Of a DNA stretch of 64,000 nucleotides, positions 61,197 through 64,000 are shown piece after piece. The first letter of the stretch is position 1. Each line of letters opens with the position of its first letter. This stretch comes from Areca catechu (lineage: Eukaryota; Streptophyta; Magnoliopsida; Arecales; Arecaceae): contig CM038052.1 in assembly GCA_021397845.1 (NCBI GenBank), forward strand, positions 35,138,449 to 35,202,448, read 5' to 3'. The position numbers were made by a program, and so were the translations under genes. Under the pieces are notes generated by a model. The model ran no database searches. It worked only from the letters and a program-made list of their open reading frames with translations, and was not told the DNA's origin.

Positions 61197-62608
61197 ATGC
61201 TTAAATCCAAAAAAGAAGGAAAAGAAGTTGATGCAAGGGAAGGAACATCTCGTATTAGAGCACCTAACTGGATCGATGCTCTTGATATGATCATGCTTAC
61301 CTTAATGAGGCAAGAGAACAACGAAGGCAATTATCACCATGGTACTTTCACTCAAGAAACATGGAAGAAGATGACTACTTCATTTAATGCACAGACAAAT
61401 AAGTCCTTTACTTATAGGAACCTCAAGAATCAGTTGAAGATTCTGAAGAAGACCTTTAACTTGTATTACAACTTATCTAATCGATCTGGATAGGGATGGA
61501 ATCCTATACTAAAAGTGCCTATATATGGTGATGAATAGATATAGGAGGAGGTCATCTCGGTGAGTGGTTGACTGATGTAGAATTCATACATAGCATGCTT
61601 TTGGGAACATTATAATAATGACATTTAAATTACTGTTAACAGGTTAACAAGGAGTATGCTCGGATAAAGGGTAAGCGATTTCCTGTATACGACGACATAG
61701 ACATCCTTTTTTCCAAGAACACAGTCACAGGTCAACGGGGAGATACTTCTCCTATTCTAGATTGGGTATCGAACAATGATACCTCGAACAAGGAAGTCGA
61801 TCGGATAAATTTAGATAACATCAACGTCGGTCAACTATCATAACAAAGTGGTGGGGTCTCCTACTCATCATCTGGTCTTCTTGACCTCTTTGATGATGTA
61901 TCTCCAAATAGCCTAACTACATGTACCTCAACTCTACCACCAAAATCTTCTGTAGATGCACGTCCATCCTTTAATGTTGGAAAGAGGACAAGGTCTGTAT
62001 CCATTACTCCTACAGCATGTAGGACTAGGCCCAGTATTGATGCAACTGATGCCCTTTTAGATTTGGTGGATCAAGGTAGAAAGAGATTGGAAATTACTAA
62101 TGATATCTTCAAAAGAGATGATCTTTCCCATCCTACAATATATTCCATTGATGAGTATATACAGAAGTTAGAGAGTCTTCCTAGGATTACACCTAATTGT
62201 ATTGTTGCTATAGGGGAGACCTTTAAAAATGAGATAAATAGATGGTTCTTTATGTATTAAGAAGGGCCACTACTAGAAGCTTGGCTTAAAAGATAAATGG
62301 ATGACTTCTACCATGTACCACATTCAATGGTAGCCCCTACTGGAAGTTATGCTCATGTGTGTAATGTTTTTATGCCTTCTCTAATGAATGGTGTCCATCA
62401 AGGTGTCCCCCATGTATTTGTGCCTCCTCGAATGTATGCTGCTACTCCGTGTGGCCCTATTCCATTCATGCAGGCATCATTCAAGCCAAGCAATGAAGAT
62501 AGCATTTTCCAGGGTTGTACCCTTTCTTCTCATGGAAGTTTCGAGGAATTCATGCATACCACCTCTACACCTCCAACACATCAAAAAGAATTTGGCCGTC
62601 ATGGTTAG
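61197..62608 (+). pseudogene. Harbinger Myb/SANT-like protein gene (ORF1)
   Basis: Exon 1 begins at ATG 61197, just after an acceptor-like CTGTAG, and reads RAPNWIDALDMIMLTLMRQE, KKMTTSFNAQTNKSFTY and NLKNQLKILKKTFNLYYNLS, the Myb/SANT-like (Myb_DNA-bind_3) domain. TAG codons at about 61495 and within DE*I*EEVIS replace Trp/Gln codons. An 83-base intron (61560-61642, GTGAGT...ACAG) joins to VNKEYARIKGKRFP. Exon 2 runs to a stop at about 62258-62260, with another stop near 61840; sequence downstream to 62608 continues the C-terminal part. In PIF/Harbinger elements this protein helps bring the transposase to the ends. Confidence 0.8.
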
Positions 62609-62848
62609 CCTTGACATATTTTTAGCATGTTTGGGTTAAGGGATTATATTTTGTGATGTATGTCTTTTCTATATTAACCTATATTATGTCATGTATGAAC
62701 TTTGTTATGACAAATTTTGTTGTAAATATGAATATGCTTGTTAGTTTTATGGATTGCTTGTTACTATAATATAGTGTATTTAATTACTGCCTGTCAACAC
62801 ATAGTTATACATATGCTTGTATCTTTAACTTCTCTCTTTGTTTAATAG

Positions 62849-64000
62849 ATGGATACATTGCACGAGCTCATGGCATCTTTAATAGATGAGGATAATTATT
62901 GGCAGGATGTCCTAACTATACTGATAAGTAGTAGCATCATTAATGTGCATGATTATAACGTAATTACAAAAGTGCCATGTCAAACTCATCCATTCTCAGG
63001 TCACGACCTCATAACAGTATATTGAGTGGCCATCTAGATAGAGGTTATGACCACTTTAAGATGACAAACAGTATATTCTTGAAGCTAAAAGAATGCTTGT
63101 ATCACGTGGCCTTTTAATAAGCACATGCAATATTTCAGTACAGGAGCACTTAGCTTATTTTCTATAAGGCATAGGTCATGGTGTAATTAATAGAGTTTTG
63201 GCTGAAACTTTTCAGCACTCAAGGGAGACTATATCCTGACATTTTAACAATGTGATGAAAGTAATTTGTTTATTGAAGTAAGAATTTATAGTTCAACCGG
63301 GTGACGATATTGGCGTGCACCCACGGATCCATGAAAACAACTATTTCCATCCTTACTTCACGGTACCTATGAAGGACTTTAACATTTGTATTTAATTTTC
63401 AATTATGTTAAATTGTATATGATTTAGTTGGCTGCATCACAAAATGCTATTGGAGCGGACGATAATACGCATATACCTGCTTTAATCAAGAAAAACAAAC
63501 AACTAAGATTTCATAATCAAAGGGGCATCATTTCTCACAATGTTATGGCTGCAATTTCATTTAATTACTCTTTCCTTTTTATTTGTACTGGATGGGAAGG
63601 ATCTGCTACTAACATGAGAGACCTACATTGGTGTGTCGAATCAGGAGGCTTCATTATACCAGAAGGTATTCAAAAGCTTCTACATTTAATTGAATTTATA
63701 TTTCTAGAAAAGTTTTGATTTCCATAAGTAATTGCATTGGTCATATATAGAAAAATTTTATCTTGTTGACTCGAGATATACAAATACAGATAGGTTTTTT
63801 GCTCCTTTTTGGGGCAACAGGTACCACCTAAGTATGTTTAACAATCTTAGGGCTTGAAGATATAGCAACTGTCGGGATTTATACAACCATCGACATGCTC
63901 AACTCAGGAATTGCGTAGAGAACGCCTTTGGGATTCTTAAGAAATGATATAAGATTCTTAGGAGTTCCATCCCATATCCCTTCAAGGTCCAAAAATATAT
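62849..64000 (+). pseudogene. Harbinger DDE transposase gene (ORF2), 5' part
   Basis: Starts ATG 62849 (MDTLHELMASLIDEDNYW). Later text includes FNNVMKVI-type and GDDIGVHPRIHENNYFHPYF before a short intron at about 63363-63427. Next exon: NAIGADDNTHIPALIKKN, QRGIISHNVMAAISF and CTGWEGSATNMRDLH. Intron at about 63666-63750, then KFYLVDSRYTNTDRFFAPF, YNHRHAQLRNCVENAFGILK. The domain is DDE_Tnp_4. Its catalytic residues read D (GADDNTH), N (SATNMR, where the family has D) and E (NCVENAF), so the second acidic residue is lost. Stops and frame changes occur in exon 1. The gene leaves the window before the C-terminus. Confidence 0.85.

Larger units (their letters stand above)
60228..64000 (+). mobile_element. 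PIF/Harbinger DNA transposon (right end outside window)
   Basis: Two plus-strand genes in the order typical of plant PIF/Harbinger elements: a Myb/SANT-like DNA-binding protein gene (61197-62608) and a DDE transposase gene (62849 to the edge). Both are inactivated by stops. The right terminal repeat is beyond 64000. I could not identify the left terminal repeat; it may lie in 42806-45809, in which case Tat2 sits inside the element. Start given is simply the resumption of sequence after Tat2. Confidence 0.8.

Noticed and set aside
1..64000. tRNA, rRNA or other structural RNA genes
   Set aside because: No cloverleaf with A/B boxes or rRNA-like blocks noticed by eye; tRNA-like words are only primer binding sites. 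A tRNAscan or Rfam search was not possible.

Overview
The window is plant nuclear DNA, a dense nest of transposable elements with no intact host gene that I can recognise. The families are plant-specific: Athila-type and Tat-type Ty3/gypsy elements, a CRM-like chromovirus, a SIRE-like Ty1/copia element, CACTA (TNP2) and PIF/Harbinger DNA transposons. AT-rich spacers, small introns, and stop codons that mostly replace Trp or Gln codons point to an old, methylated, repeat-rich region. A monocot, perhaps a palm, is my impression only.

Layout. 1-3275: a decayed copia element on the minus strand (reverse transcriptase/RNase H plus a post-pol region). 3521-6771: a CRM-like gypsy fragment on the minus strand (gag, protease, RT, RNase H) that has lost its integrase and both LTRs. 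6782-12213: a minus-strand Athila-like deletion derivative that keeps one LTR, primer binding site, leader, a scrap of gag/pol and the 3' UTR. 12214-42805: a plus-strand Tat element (Tat1). It is split by a complete Athila-like element at 12696-23649 (target duplication GGTTC/GGTTT) and by a CACTA transposon at 25663-35118 (16-bp terminal inverted repeats, target duplication ATG). Tat1 keeps gag, protease, RT, two RNase H domains, integrase, a tandem-repeat 3' UTR, a long antisense gene and a 3' LTR. 42806-45809: AT-rich DNA with tandem repeats. 45815-60222: a second Tat element (Tat2) on the minus strand with two LTRs of over 2 kb and the perfect duplication GGGTA; it carries a copia-like solo LTR at 48556-50827. 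60228-64000: a PIF/Harbinger transposon with a Myb-like gene and a DDE transposase gene, both decayed, running off the right edge.

The order of events can be read from the nesting. Tat1 was hit by Athila and by CACTA. Tat2 landed beside, or within the first intron of, the Harbinger element and later received the solo LTR. The Athila LTRs differ at 10 positions in their first ~411 bp, whereas the Tat2 LTRs differ far more, so Athila is among the youngest insertions.

The observation I would check first is in the Athila LTRs. Each carries an exact plant snRNA-type upstream sequence element (GTCCCACATCG) 33 bp ahead of a TATA box, the arrangement of Pol II U-snRNA promoters. Other notable points are a large palindrome in the same LTRs, a conserved hairpin plus internal polypurine tract in the Athila 3' UTR, a Transposase_28-type antisense gene in Tat1, and unrelated tandem repeats in the same 3' UTR position of the two Tat copies.
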